A stretch of DNA of 64,000 nt from an uncultured Eubacteriales bacterium (GCA_934695425.1 CAKUVH010000004.1:1-64000); one strand, 5' to 3'. Shown: positions 17,913 through 27,697, counted from the stretch's first letter. Made by a program: numbers and translations. The notes: generated from the sequence alone by a model not told the origin.

Positions 17913-18617
17913 TTATTTTGCCAAAGTTCCTACATTTTCGCCGCTTATTGCCCTGATTATGTTTTCAGGATCTTTAAGACTGAACACCATTACGGGTATG
18001 TTATTGTCTCTGCACATAGAAGCTGCGGTGCTGTCCATAACTTTTAAATCTTTCGATAAAATTTCTCCAAAAGATACCTCTGTATATTTTTTAGCATCCG
18101 GATTTATTTTCGGGTCTGAATCATAAACTCCGTCCGTGGTGGTCGCCTTGAAGATTATTTCTGCGTTAATTTCCGCCGCTCTCAGCGATGCCGCGGTGTC
18201 TGTCGAAAAGAACGCATTTCCTGTTCCATATCCAAAAATTACTACTTTTTTATTTTCAAGATGATTAATTGCTTTAGCAGGTGAGTAATATTCTCCTATT
18301 TGCGGGAAAGGTATTGCTGTCATAACGACGGAATCCACTCCGATTTTTTCTAATGTATCCTGGAGTGCTACGGCATTCATCACGGTTGCAAGCATTCCTA
18401 TATTGTCCGCTTTAACACGGTCCATTTCTCCGCTGCTTCTGCCTCTCCAAAAATTTCCTCCGCCTATAACTACGGCTATTTCCGCACCGGTTTCAACGCA
18501 TTTTTTTATCATTTCGCAGGTGTTTTTTACTGCATCAAAATCAATGCCGTGTTTTTGGCTTCCCGCCAAAGATTCGCCGCTTATTTTTAGTAAAAATCTT
18601 TTATATTTGCTTTTCAA
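17913..18617 (-). CDS. pyrH: Uridylate kinase
   Basis: Phosphorylates UMP to UDP in pyrimidine nucleotide synthesis. The 234-residue amino-acid-kinase-fold protein shows KISGESLAG at the N-terminus, the glycine loop VIGGGNFWRG and the C-terminal TDGVYDSDPK motif. The first possible start after the upstream in-frame stop is TTG at 18617, with GGAG about 12 bases upstream, so weak initiation is likely. First gene of the minus-strand operon that ends with polC. Confidence 0.96.
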   Translation of the reverse strand: MKSKYKRFLLKISGESLAGSQKHGIDFDAVKNTCEMIKKCVETGAEIAVVIGGGNFWRGRSSGEMDRVKADNIGMLATVMNAVALQDTLEKIGVDSVVMTAIPFPQIGEYYSPAKAINHLENKKVVIFGYGTGNAFFSTDTAASLRAAEINAEIIFKATTTDGVYDSDPKINPDAKKYTEVSFGEILSKDLKVMDSTAASMCRDNNIPVMVFSLKDPENIIRAISGENVGTLAK

Positions 18618-18660
18618 TATTATTCACGCTCCAATGAATGTAAATTATTTTACCAATAAT

Positions 18661-18689
18661 ATTTTACATGAACAAAAATGCTATGTAAA
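18661..18689 (-). promoter_or_regulatory. Possible promoter of the pyrH-polC operon
   Basis: On the minus strand, TTTACA (18684-18689), 17 bp, TAAAAT (18661-18666). It lies 44 bp before pyrH in the divergent gap with the ATPase operon. Confidence 0.45.
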
Positions 18690-18731
18690 TACCTTTAAGT
18701 GAGATGGTGTGAAATTAATTCTCAAAAACTA

Positions 18732-18759
18732 TTGACTTTTTAAATATTTGTATCATAAT
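18732..18759 (+). promoter_or_regulatory. Possible promoter of the V/A-ATPase operon
   Basis: TTGACT at 18732-18737 and CATAAT at 18754-18759 with a 16-bp spacer, 55 bp before the first ATPase gene. Confidence 0.5.
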
Positions 18760-18814
18760 TCTATATTGGAACCTGATAAAATAACACAAGAGTAAAGTGG
18801 GGTGCTTAATCACT

Positions 18815-19126
18815 ATGGAAGATATGATAAACCGCATAATAGAACTTGATCGCATGGCCAAAGAAAACCTCACGCGTGCTAATCAGCTCAAAGTAGATTC
18901 AGAGCAAAAAATAAGTGACATAAAAGAGCAGAAAAGAGCTGAATATTTAGAACGTGCACGAGCAAATATCAAATCGCTCGAAAAAGAAGAAAAAGTAAAC
19001 GCATGTCTGAGGCTTAAAGTAATCGAGAATTCTTATAGACAAAAATATGACCGCATAGAAGAAATTTATGCGAAAAATAAAAATAATTGGGTCAAAACCA
19101 TAGTAAATAGGGTCATCGAAGACTAA
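18815..19126 (+). CDS. V/A-type ATPase peripheral-stalk subunit (G/H-like)
   Basis: A 103-residue, highly charged, almost wholly helical protein, consistent with the coiled-coil subunit that pairs with subunit E in the peripheral stalk. It is recognised by position (first in the operon, as in other clostridial ntp clusters), length and heptad-like composition rather than by a conserved motif. The ATG at 18815 has a GGGGTG site 10 bases upstream; an in-frame GTG at 18797 overlaps that site. Confidence 0.8.
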   Translation: MEDMINRIIELDRMAKENLTRANQLKVDSEQKISDIKEQKRAEYLERARANIKSLEKEEKVNACLRLKVIENSYRQKYDRIEEIYAKNKNNWVKTIVNRVIED

Positions 19127-19208
19127 GGCGAAACATGCTTTTATAATTTTCAGTAAATGGTGGTGAAACAAAGCGAGATAGGTGCCTAAAATTCTTGCTT
19201 AAAAAATT

Positions 19209-20243
19209 ATGATTTCATACGCTTCAAACGCAGTACTTTCAAAAGCTCGCGCAATGTACGGAAAAGGTATAAAAGAGAAAAATTATTCTGACCTTTTAGC
19301 TTGTAGGAGTATCCCTGATGTTGCATCATACCTGAAGAGAAAGACAAGCTATTCCGATGTTTTAAGCGGAATAAATGAAAATAATCTGCATAGGGCAGAG
19401 CTTGAAAATCAGCTTAAACTCAAATTGTTTTTGGATTTTGAGGCTTTGGGTCGCTACGATATTTCAGTCGGAGAACACTTTTCAGAATATATAATTGCTC
19501 GAGCCGAAATCGAACAAATTATGCACAGCTTGATGCTGTTAACCGCAGGAAAATCCGGTGAATACATCCATACTATTCCGGCGTTCTTTTACAGTCATGC
19601 AAAGTTTGATTTAAAAGAGCTGGAACACATAAAAAATTATGACGATTTTTTGAAAGTGGTTAAACGCTCGGATTATTACAAAATCTTGGAGCCGTTTAAA
19701 CCGCAAAAAGGCGAGCTTATAAATTTAACATTTATAGAAACCGCCCTTTATAACTATCTTTATAAGGTAGTTTTCAATGTCATAAATAAATATGTAAAAG
19801 GCAGCGCCAAAAAAGAGCTTACTGATTTTTTCAAGTTATATATAGACCTCAGCAATCTTGTCAGAATAGTAAGAATGAGAAAATTTTATGATTTAGAACC
19901 CGAATATATGATTTCCGCGTTGATAAGTCACGGAACTTTGGGCGAAGATAAATTAAAAAAATTTATATTTTCTCCCAACACCAAGCAAATGATGTCAGAC
20001 ATGAAAAACACAAAAATGGGCAAAAAATGGTTTTCAAGAGGGCTCGATGTAATAGACAAAGTCCCTTTGAATATGCGTTTTGATAAGTGTCGCCATAATA
20101 TAAGATTTTCTATGTCTCCTCCGATTGTTCTTATGTCGTATATATTCTTAAAAGAGATAGAAATCATAAACATTACAAATATTATCGAAGGAATAAAGTA
20201 CAGACTTCCTTCCGAAGAAATTAAAAAAATGTTGATTATGTAA
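19209..20243 (+). CDS. ntpC: V/A-type ATPase subunit C (V0 d / AC39 family)
   Basis: Funnel-shaped subunit linking the central stalk to the membrane c-ring. The 344-residue product is helical and soluble, with the ordered helical repeats of the AC39 family (motifs YGKGIKEKNYSDLLAC, LVRIVRMRKFY). There is no good ribosome binding site directly before the ATG; the nearest GGTG is about 25 bases upstream and an in-frame stop precedes, so ATG 19209 or the adjacent ATT must be used. It lies between the stalk gene and subunit I. Confidence 0.93.
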   Translation: MISYASNAVLSKARAMYGKGIKEKNYSDLLACRSIPDVASYLKRKTSYSDVLSGINENNLHRAELENQLKLKLFLDFEALGRYDISVGEHFSEYIIARAEIEQIMHSLMLLTAGKSGEYIHTIPAFFYSHAKFDLKELEHIKNYDDFLKVVKRSDYYKILEPFKPQKGELINLTFIETALYNYLYKVVFNVINKYVKGSAKKELTDFFKLYIDLSNLVRIVRMRKFYDLEPEYMISALISHGTLGEDKLKKFIFSPNTKQMMSDMKNTKMGKKWFSRGLDVIDKVPLNMRFDKCRHNIRFSMSPPIVLMSYIFLKEIEIINITNIIEGIKYRLPSEEIKKMLIM

Positions 20244-20280
20244 GATTATATAAACTAAATGAAAAAGTGAGGTAGAAAAG

Positions 20281-22236
20281 ATGTCAGTATCTAAGATGAG
20301 TTTTATCAGCATGATAGGTCCTATGCAGCAACTCGATGAGCTTATCAACATCTGTGGAGAATCCGGGGTATTTGAACCCGACAATGTTTTTTCTTTTTAT
20401 TCCAATACTGAAAAATTTTCAGCAATTTCCGAAGAAAACCCCTATTCCGAGCCGCTGAAAAGCCTTAAAAGCAGCGTCGATGCATGCGGCGGTAAGCTCG
20501 AAGATGTAGACATAACAGGTTTTTATATCAGCAAAAGTAAAATTGACAGATACACAAATTACATTTCTGAAAATTTAGAAAATTTAATCGACCAAAAAAG
20601 AAAGCTCTACGCAGAATTTTCTAAAAATAAAGACGAAATAGAAAAACTAAAACATTTTTACGGACTTAACACAAACATAAACGAAATATTATCGTGCGAA
20701 TGCACCAAAGCACATTTTGGAAAAATGCCAAGAAGTAGCTATATGAAATTCGCAGAGGTTTCAAAACGCTATTCCGAAAATGGAATAGAACTCATGTTTT
20801 TCCCGTTTGGCGCAGATGAAAATTATCAGTGGGGGATTTATTTCTCTTCAGTTGATAACCCGGGTGAAACCGATCGAATTTTTTCATCGCTTTATTTTGA
20901 ATCTGTGGATATAGAATCTTGTGAACAATCCCCGTACGAAAGAGTTTCGTACCTTCAAAATCTCAATATGGAGCTTTATAAAAAGATTGATGAAACCGAA
21001 AAGAAGATCAGTACTTTTTGGAATTCTCAAAAGAACCAATGTAAGAGATTTTATACAAAGCTCAAGCAGCTTAGTGCTTATTTCGAGATAAAATCTTATG
21101 CGGCGCAGTATAATAATACATTCATTTTAGTAGGCTGGGTTCCGCAGGAAAATCTTGAAGATTTCAAAGCAAAAATAAGCAAAATAAAATCACTTGAATA
21201 TTCCACCGAAAAAGGCGAAAATATTTTGGAGCATCAGCCCCCTGTAAAATTGAAAAACAGAAAAATATTCAGACCTTTTGAGTTCTTGGTAGGCACTTAC
21301 GGCACTCCATCGTACAACGAAATGGACCCGACAGTATTTGTCGCAATAACATACACGCTACTGTTCGGCATAATGTTTGCGGACTTGGGTCAAGGAATTT
21401 TGGTTTCCATAGTCGGATATTTAATGTGGAAATTCAAAAATATGGCACTGGGAAAAATGCTTATTCCTTGCGGAATATCTTCGGCAATATTCGGAACATT
21501 TTTCGGTTCGGTTTTTGGATTTGAACACGCACTCGATCCGTTTTACAAAAATGTACTCGGAATGAAGAGCAAACCCATTGAGGTTATGGACGCTTCAAGC
21601 ACCAATAAAATCATTTATTCAGCCGTTGCAATCGGAATAGTTCTTTTGGTGGTTTCTATGGTGCTCGGTATATATTCTCTCTTAAAAAGAAAAAATTACG
21701 GCGAGGCGCTCTTTGGTTCAAAAGGTTTGTGCGGAATAATTTTTTACATTTCACTTATATTTATGGTTGTCGATATGGCGGCTCTTCACACAGGAATTGT
21801 CACCACAGCATATGTAGTTTCACTTTTGATTTTACCGCTTATCATTTTAATGTTTAGCGAAATACTTATAAAACTCGTGAATAGAGAAAAAAATTGGAAG
21901 CCCGAAAGCTGGGCGGATTACTTACCCCAGAGCTTCTTTGAACTTTTTGAAGTGGTTCTAAGTTATGTAACTAACACAATGTCATTTTTGAGAGTGGGCG
22001 CATTTGTTCTTGTTCACGCAGGAATGATGATGGTGGTATTTACCATAGCCAACATGTTGCCCGGAAGCGGCTACTTTATCGCCGTTGTAATCGGAAATAT
22101 AGTTGTTACTGCTTTGGAAGCTCTCGTTGCAGGAATTCAGGTCGTAAGATTGGAATTTTACGAAATGTTCAGTAAATTTTTTGAAGGTCAAGGACGCCCG
22201 TTCACTCCCGTAACGGCAGAAGAAAGTTTAAATTAA
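20281..22236 (+). CDS. ntpI: V/A-type ATPase subunit I (V0 a)
   Basis: The membrane stator that forms the ion half-channels against the c-ring. At 651 residues it has the expected cytoplasmic N-terminal half with coiled coil (about 70-330) and a C-terminal half with seven to eight transmembrane helices. Family motifs visible are the PTPSYNEMDPT-like segment (here TPSYNEMDPT), FGIMFADLGQG, and the functional-arginine helix region ALVAGIQVVRLEFYEMFSKFF. The ATG follows GTGAGGT. Confidence 0.96.
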   Translation: MSVSKMSFISMIGPMQQLDELINICGESGVFEPDNVFSFYSNTEKFSAISEENPYSEPLKSLKSSVDACGGKLEDVDITGFYISKSKIDRYTNYISENLENLIDQKRKLYAEFSKNKDEIEKLKHFYGLNTNINEILSCECTKAHFGKMPRSSYMKFAEVSKRYSENGIELMFFPFGADENYQWGIYFSSVDNPGETDRIFSSLYFESVDIESCEQSPYERVSYLQNLNMELYKKIDETEKKISTFWNSQKNQCKRFYTKLKQLSAYFEIKSYAAQYNNTFILVGWVPQENLEDFKAKISKIKSLEYSTEKGENILEHQPPVKLKNRKIFRPFEFLVGTYGTPSYNEMDPTVFVAITYTLLFGIMFADLGQGILVSIVGYLMWKFKNMALGKMLIPCGISSAIFGTFFGSVFGFEHALDPFYKNVLGMKSKPIEVMDASSTNKIIYSAVAIGIVLLVVSMVLGIYSLLKRKNYGEALFGSKGLCGIIFYISLIFMVVDMAALHTGIVTTAYVVSLLILPLIILMFSEILIKLVNREKNWKPESWADYLPQSFFELFEVVLSYVTNTMSFLRVGAFVLVHAGMMMVVFTIANMLPGSGYFIAVVIGNIVVTALEALVAGIQVVRLEFYEMFSKFFEGQGRPFTPVTAEESLN

Positions 22237-22291
22237 AGAATTAAAAAAATTTAGAAATAAAATATTATAAATTATTTTGGAGGTTTTTATT

Positions 22292-22768
22292 ATGTCAACT
22301 TTATTATTTATTATTCCAACATTATTACTTATAGCCGGAGCACTTATCGCCGTAAGACTCGTTAAAGGCGGCGTAAGCAAAAAGAAAGCATTGATGTTCC
22401 AAATCGGCACTGCAGTACTTGTTATGGCAATTTGTTTAGTATCTTCAGTAAAATCAGCATACGCATCAGAAACAAAAGAAGCCCAAGCAGCAACTTCTGC
22501 TTCTCAATCTGCTAATGAAGGTTCAAAAGCTATGGCTTTCAGCGTAGGCCTGGTAGCTGCCGCATTGGTTACAGGATTGTCAGGAATCGGCGGCGGAATC
22601 GCTGTTGCATCTTCAGCTCCTGCAGCAATCGCAGCAACATCAGAAAATCCAAAAGCATTCGGTAAATCTCTTATAATGGTTGTTTTGGGTGAAGGTATTG
22701 CACTTTACGGCCTTTTGATTTCCATGATGATACTTACCAACCTTGGCCAATTGGGGTTAGGAGCGTAA
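22292..22768 (+). CDS. ntpK: V/A-type ATPase subunit K (c-ring proteolipid)
   Basis: Rotor-ring subunit that carries the translocated ion. The 158-residue protein has two helical hairpins. Only the C-terminal one (GLSGIGGGIAVASSAPAAIAA, then the ion-binding Glu in VLGEGIALYGLL) has the family's carboxylate; the N-terminal hairpin (MSTLLFII to about residue 58) has no membrane Glu or Asp, and a Ser/Ala-rich link joins them. The ATG at 22292 follows GGAGG. Whether H+ or Na+ is used cannot be decided by eye. Confidence 0.94.
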   Translation: MSTLLFIIPTLLLIAGALIAVRLVKGGVSKKKALMFQIGTAVLVMAICLVSSVKSAYASETKEAQAATSASQSANEGSKAMAFSVGLVAAALVTGLSGIGGGIAVASSAPAAIAATSENPKAFGKSLIMVVLGEGIALYGLLISMMILTNLGQLGLGA

Positions 22769-22772
22769 TGAT

Positions 22773-23081
22773 ATGCGTTTTGAACTTATAAGCGATAGTA
22801 CTGATACATTAGTAGGAATGCGTTTGGCAGGAATAAAAGGCATCATGGCTAAAAAAGCCGATGAAGCCGAAAAAGCGCTTAAAGAAGCGGTTGAAAAGCA
22901 AGACGTGGCAGTAGTTCTGATAACAGAGCCTCTTGCAAAGCTTTGCGCAGAGCTTATACACAGTTTGAAAAGTACACATAAAACTCCTTTGATAATAGAA
23001 ATTCCTGACGGAAGGTCACAAGGAAGCAAAAAAGATTCTATAACTCGCTATATACGTGAGGCTATCGGACTTAAAATTTAG
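22773..23081 (+). CDS. ntpG: V/A-type ATPase subunit F
   Basis: Central-stalk regulatory subunit of 102 residues with a Rossmann-like alternation, ending in the flexible C-terminal segment. The family-typical pattern is LAGIKG near residue 20, VVLITEPLAK in the middle and PLIIEIPD near residue 75. GGAG precedes the ATG, which lies 4 bases past the ntpK stop, so the genes are tightly coupled. In the enterococcal naming scheme this subunit is NtpG. Confidence 0.93.
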   Translation: MRFELISDSTDTLVGMRLAGIKGIMAKKADEAEKALKEAVEKQDVAVVLITEPLAKLCAELIHSLKSTHKTPLIIEIPDGRSQGSKKDSITRYIREAIGLKI

Positions 23082-23096
23082 GCTTAAGGGGGCGAA

Positions 23097-23693
23097 ATGA
23101 TGCATAAGAGCTTTAAATCAAGTAATTTTTTAAATGCAATTGACAAATACGCCAAAAAACGCAGAAATAAAATTACAGACGAAATAAAAGAAATCGAAGA
23201 AAAAGAATTAAAAAAAGCTGAAGCCGAGATAGTTGAAGATATAAACGGCATGATTCAAAAAGAGCTTGTGAGCATGAAAAATAAAATCGTAATAGAAGTT
23301 TCTCACAAGGAGCTTGAAGAAAGAAAAAAAGTTTCTCAAAGGCGCCGTCAAATGATAAAGGACATGTTCAGGGAATGCCGCGAAAAGCTCATAGAATATT
23401 CTGCTTCAGAAAAATATTTGGATTCCATGAAGCGTTATGCTTCTAAAATTTCTGAGGTTCTTACAGAAGATAACACAAAATTAATCGTGAAAAATGATGA
23501 TTTAAAATACGCAGATGAAATAAAAAAAGCATTCGGAAGAGAATGCGAAGTTTGCGCCGAAGAAGATATTATAATTGGCGGAATAAGAGGTTACAACGAA
23601 AGCATGGGATTAATAGCCGATGAAACTCTAGACGCCAAATTAAAAGAGCAAGAAGATTGGGCTGCAGAAAATTTTGGTGTATTGCTTGTTTAA
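23097..23693 (+). CDS. ntpE: V/A-type ATPase subunit E
   Basis: Peripheral-stalk subunit of 198 residues: a long charged N-terminal coiled coil (about 15-110) and a small C-terminal alpha/beta head with DEKIIGGIRGY-like sequence (here EDIIIGGIRGYNESMGLIAD) that contacts subunits A and B. The start is ATG 23097 or the adjacent ATG 23100, after GGGGGCG. It directly follows subunit F and precedes A. Confidence 0.93.
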   Translation: MMHKSFKSSNFLNAIDKYAKKRRNKITDEIKEIEEKELKKAEAEIVEDINGMIQKELVSMKNKIVIEVSHKELEERKKVSQRRRQMIKDMFRECREKLIEYSASEKYLDSMKRYASKISEVLTEDNTKLIVKNDDLKYADEIKKAFGRECEVCAEEDIIIGGIRGYNESMGLIADETLDAKLKEQEDWAAENFGVLLV

Positions 23694-23744
23694 AAATAAC
23701 TAAAATATACAAATAGGAGGGTAAGCGCCGGCAGTTTTTAAGCT

Positions 23745-25535
23745 ATGTTAAGCGCTTCTGTGACTAATATGAATGAAAATAATGTTATATATGGAATAAA
23801 CGGCCCTGTCGTAACCGTAAAAGGCACAAAGTCATTTTCTATGATGGAAATGGTCTACGTAGGCAATGAAAAACTTATTGGTGAAGTAATAGGAGTTGCA
23901 GATGATTTCACAACCATACAGGTCTACGAAGAAACTACCGGATTACGTCCGGGCGAGCCTGTCGAAGGCACAAAGGGTCCTATGAAGGCGTGTCTTGGTC
24001 CCGGAATACTAAATAATATTTTCGATGGAATCGAACGTCCTCTAAAAGCTATCGAAGAAAAAAGCGGTTCTTTTATAGCAAGAGGGTGTAGTGTGCCGTC
24101 TCTTAACCAAGATAAACTTTGGGATACTCATATACATGTAAAAAAAGGTGATTATTTAGAGCCGGGAACTATCTATGCATCTTGTCCCGAAACTTCTATA
24201 ATTACGCATAAATGCATGGTTCCTCCCGATGTCAGCGGTGAGGTAATCGAAGCAGCTTCAAACGGCCCTCACAAAGTATCCGATACAATTGTTAAAATTA
24301 AAGATGAAAAAGGAAATATCAAATCCTTGACTCTTTGTCAATACTGGCCGATAAGATTCGCAAGACCTATAAAAGAAAGGCTTGCTTCCAATATTCCTCT
24401 CATAACCGGTCAGAGGATTATAGATACTCTTTTCCCGGTCGCAAAAGGCGGCGCGGCAGCGGTTCCCGGCGGATTTGGTACCGGAAAAACCATGACTCAG
24501 CATCAGCTCGCAAAATGGTGCGATGCAGATATAATCGTTTATGTCGGCTGCGGTGAACGTGGTAATGAAATGAGCCAGGTTGTTGATGAGTTTTCAAAAC
24601 TTATTGACCCAAAATCAGGCAAGCCGATGACAGAACGAACTGTTCTTATCGCAAACACTTCAAACATGCCGGTAGCAGCAAGAGAAGCTTCTATTTACAC
24701 CGGAATTACTCTTGCGGAATATTACCGTGACATGGGTTACGATGTCGCAATTATGGCTGACTCGACATCTCGTTGGGCAGAGGCTTTAAGGGAAATTTCG
24801 GGGCGCTTGGAAGAAATGCCCGCCGAAGAAGGTTTCCCGCCATACTTGCCGTCAAGACTTTCAGAATTTTATGAAAGAGCAGGTCGAATTAAAACTTTGG
24901 GAGAAAACGAAGGCTCCGTAACAATAATAGGCGCTGTTTCGCCTCAAGGATCTGATTTTTCCGAACCTGTAACTCAAAATACAAAAAGATTCGTAAGATG
25001 TTTCTGGGCGCTCGACAAAGCCCTTGCGTATGCAAGACACTATCCTGCCATAAATTGGATTAACAGTTACAGTGAATATTTTGTTGATTTAGACCCATGG
25101 TACATTAAAAATTATGGAGAATCTTTTGTAAAATACAGAAAGAAAATCGCCTCTATTTTAAGCGAAGAAGATAAACTCATGGAAATCGTAAAATTGGTCG
25201 GTGCGGACGTTCTGCCTGATGACCAAAAATTGATAATAGAGATCGCAAAAGTTATCCGCGTGGGATTTTTACAGCAGAATGCATTCCATAAAGATGACAC
25301 ATTTGTACCTTTAAAGAAGCAAAAAAAGATGATGAAAGCGATTTTATATCTTCACAAGCGTGTTCGTCAGTTAATTTCGGCATCCATCCCGATTTCAAAA
25401 GTATTGGAAACAGGGATTTTTGATAAACTTACTCGTATCAAGTATGATGTTCCGAACGATGAACTCGAGAAATTTGATGACTACAAAAAAGAAATTGACG
25501 ATGTCATCAACAAAATTATAAACAATAAGATTTAA
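23745..25535 (+). CDS. ntpA: V/A-type ATPase catalytic subunit A
   Basis: Nucleotide-hydrolysing subunit of the V1 head, 596 residues. The P-loop is GGFGTGKT (242-249). The A-type 'non-homologous' insert lies at about 110-200, and the catalytic glutamate region CGERGNEM and SRWAEALREISGRLEEMP follow. An in-frame stop just upstream forces the start to 23745 or later; the AGGAGGG site lies about 24 bases upstream, an unusual distance that a short hairpin (GCGCCGGC region) might shorten. It partners with ntpB 21 bases downstream. Confidence 0.97.
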   Translation: MLSASVTNMNENNVIYGINGPVVTVKGTKSFSMMEMVYVGNEKLIGEVIGVADDFTTIQVYEETTGLRPGEPVEGTKGPMKACLGPGILNNIFDGIERPLKAIEEKSGSFIARGCSVPSLNQDKLWDTHIHVKKGDYLEPGTIYASCPETSIITHKCMVPPDVSGEVIEAASNGPHKVSDTIVKIKDEKGNIKSLTLCQYWPIRFARPIKERLASNIPLITGQRIIDTLFPVAKGGAAAVPGGFGTGKTMTQHQLAKWCDADIIVYVGCGERGNEMSQVVDEFSKLIDPKSGKPMTERTVLIANTSNMPVAAREASIYTGITLAEYYRDMGYDVAIMADSTSRWAEALREISGRLEEMPAEEGFPPYLPSRLSEFYERAGRIKTLGENEGSVTIIGAVSPQGSDFSEPVTQNTKRFVRCFWALDKALAYARHYPAINWINSYSEYFVDLDPWYIKNYGESFVKYRKKIASILSEEDKLMEIVKLVGADVLPDDQKLIIEIAKVIRVGFLQQNAFHKDDTFVPLKKQKKMMKAILYLHKRVRQLISASIPISKVLETGIFDKLTRIKYDVPNDELEKFDDYKKEIDDVINKIINNKI

Positions 25536-25556
25536 TTGTACGGAGGTGAAACGATT

Positions 25557-27026
25557 ATGGTACTTAATTATGTTGGACTCAAAGAAATAAGCGGTTCTCT
25601 TATAGTTTTGGAAGGTGTTGAAGGGGCATCTTATGAAGAAGTTGTTGATATTAAACTTGAAGATGGCTCTTACAGAAAAGGGAGAATCGTTCAAATAGAG
25701 GGAGATAAAGTTGTTGTTCAGGTGTTTGAAGGCACTCATGGAATTTCTCTTTCAAATACAAAAGTTAAACTTAAAGGAAAGCCCATGGAAATTTCTCTTT
25801 CTCCCGAAATTTTAGGGCGCGTATTCAATGGTTCCGGCGAACCTATCGATAATTTGGGAAAAGTTTTTCCGCATAAAAAAATGAATATAAACGGAACGCC
25901 TATCAACCCGATAGCTCGTATTTATCCGCGAAATTACATCAACACCGGGATATCCGCAATTGACACTTTGTCAACTCTTATAAGAGGGCAAAAGCTCCCG
26001 ATATTTTCAAGCTCAGGAATGAAACACAATGAGTTGGCGGTTCAAATTGCCCGCCAGGCTAAGCTTTCCGGTGACGATAACAGCAACCTTGCAATTGTTT
26101 TTGCTGCTATGGGCGTAAAAAACGATGTCGCTGAGTATTTCAGAAGAAAATTTGATGAATCGGGCGTCATAGAGAGAGTTGTAATGTACTTGAACCTTTC
26201 GAACGACCCGGTAATCGAAAGAATTTTGACTCCCAGATGCGCTCTTACAACGGCTGAATATCTTGCTTTCGAACTGAATATGCATGTTCTTGTTATAATG
26301 ACAGACATGACTTCATACGCCGAAGCTTTAAGAGAATTCAGCTCTTCAAAAGGTGAAATTCCGGGAAGAAAAGGTTACCCGGGATACCTTTACTCCGACC
26401 TGGCGTCACTTTATGAGCGCGCCGGAATGGTTAAAGGAAAAACAGGTTCTGTAACTCAAATTCCTATTTTGACCATGCCTAATGATGATATCACTCATCC
26501 GCTTCCTGACCTTACAGGATATATCACCGAGGGTCAAATAGTTTTGGACCGCTCGATTGATAGAAAAGGATATTATCCACCGATTTCTGTTCTTCCGTCA
26601 CTATCGAGGCTCATGAAGGACGGCATAGGTGAGGGTTATACACGTGCCGACCACCCTGAACTCGCAAACCAGCTTTTTGCATCGTACGCGAAAGTTCAAG
26701 ACGCAAGAGCATTGGCGTCGGTTATCGGTGAAGAAGATTTATCCCCGATAGATAAACTTTATATTAATTTCGGAAAAGCTTTTGAGAAACAATTCATAAA
26801 TCAAGGCTTTAATGAAAACAGGTCCATCGAGCGCAGCTTGGAGCTTGGCTGGAGACTTATTTCAACACTTCCTCGTCAGGAACTCGACAGAATAAGCAGC
26901 GAAACGCTCGACAAATATTACATCGAAGATAAAGATTTATTGGAAAGAAAAAATAAAATAGATTTCTTGGACGAAGTTGAATCCGACGATAATGACGATG
27001 ATATCGACGACAACGACGATAATTAA
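25557..27026 (+). CDS. ntpB: V/A-type ATPase subunit B
   Basis: Non-catalytic head subunit of 489 residues, forming the A3B3 hexamer. It lacks a canonical P-loop (SSSGMKHNELAVQIARQA at that place), as expected for B, and has the conserved SYAEALREFSSSKGEIPGRKGYPGY segment in two adjoining parts. The C-terminus ends in an acidic Asp/Asn tail of about 17 residues encoded by GAY repeats, longer than usual. The start at 25557 follows GGAGGTGA. Confidence 0.97.
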   Translation: MVLNYVGLKEISGSLIVLEGVEGASYEEVVDIKLEDGSYRKGRIVQIEGDKVVVQVFEGTHGISLSNTKVKLKGKPMEISLSPEILGRVFNGSGEPIDNLGKVFPHKKMNINGTPINPIARIYPRNYINTGISAIDTLSTLIRGQKLPIFSSSGMKHNELAVQIARQAKLSGDDNSNLAIVFAAMGVKNDVAEYFRRKFDESGVIERVVMYLNLSNDPVIERILTPRCALTTAEYLAFELNMHVLVIMTDMTSYAEALREFSSSKGEIPGRKGYPGYLYSDLASLYERAGMVKGKTGSVTQIPILTMPNDDITHPLPDLTGYITEGQIVLDRSIDRKGYYPPISVLPSLSRLMKDGIGEGYTRADHPELANQLFASYAKVQDARALASVIGEEDLSPIDKLYINFGKAFEKQFINQGFNENRSIERSLELGWRLISTLPRQELDRISSETLDKYYIEDKDLLERKNKIDFLDEVESDDNDDDIDDNDDN

Positions 27027-27047
27027 TCTAAAGGGAGGTTTACCTAG

Positions 27048-27656
27048 ATGTCTTTACAATTGGCTCCCACAAAAGGAAATTTAATTGCTACGAAAAAATC
27101 CTATGCGCTGGCTAAGCTTGGATTTGATCTTTTAGACCGAAAGAGAAACATTTTAGTCCGCGAAATGATGGCGCTTATTGACAGAGCCGAGGAAATTCAA
27201 AATAAGATAGATTTCACATACCAAAAGGCTTTCTCTACCTTAAAAAAAGCCAACATAGCTTTGGGAGTTTGTGAAGAACTTTCTCAGGCAATTCCCGAAG
27301 AGCAGGGGCTTAGTATTTCTTTTAAAAGTGTAATGGGCGTGGAGATTCCCATCATAAATTTTAAGGAAAAAAAGATAAACGGAATCCCATTTGGATTGTA
27401 TTCTTCAAATTCGGACCTTGACAAAGCTTATTCCTGTTTTAGAGAAGTTCTTCGGCTTACTGCAAGTTTGGCTGAAGTAGAAACCAGTGCATATCTGCTT
27501 GCTCGAGATATCAAAAAAACTCAAAAGCGAGCGAACGCTTTAAAAAATATTATGATACCTCGATTTGAAACCCTTATAAAATCCATTACCGATGCCTTGG
27601 AAGAAAAAGAACGAGAAGAATTTTCCAGGTTGAAAGTTATAAAAAAGAAAAAATAA
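27048..27656 (+). CDS. ntpD: V/A-type ATPase subunit D
   Basis: Central rotor shaft, 202 residues, with N- and C-terminal long helices forming an antiparallel coiled coil. The family signatures LAPTKGNLIATKKSYALAK-like (residues 5-23) and RRVNALE-like (here KRANALKNIMIPRF) are present. GGGAGG lies before the ATG. Last gene of the operon, followed by a terminator, so the NHLP genes downstream are a separate unit. Confidence 0.96.
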   Translation: MSLQLAPTKGNLIATKKSYALAKLGFDLLDRKRNILVREMMALIDRAEEIQNKIDFTYQKAFSTLKKANIALGVCEELSQAIPEEQGLSISFKSVMGVEIPIINFKEKKINGIPFGLYSSNSDLDKAYSCFREVLRLTASLAEVETSAYLLARDIKKTQKRANALKNIMIPRFETLIKSITDALEEKEREEFSRLKVIKKKK

Positions 27657-27670
27657 TTTTATGTACAAAG

Positions 27671-27697
27671 TCTTCGCCATATACGGCGGAGATTTTT
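27671..27697 (+). terminator. Terminator of the ATPase operon
   Basis: TCTTCGCC and GGCGGAGA pair with one G-T wobble around a six-base loop and are followed by five Ts. Confidence 0.75.

Noticed and set aside
25536..25556. Upstream start for ntpB
   Set aside because: The extension would overlap the ribosome binding site GGAGGTG; the ATG at 25557 has correct spacing.
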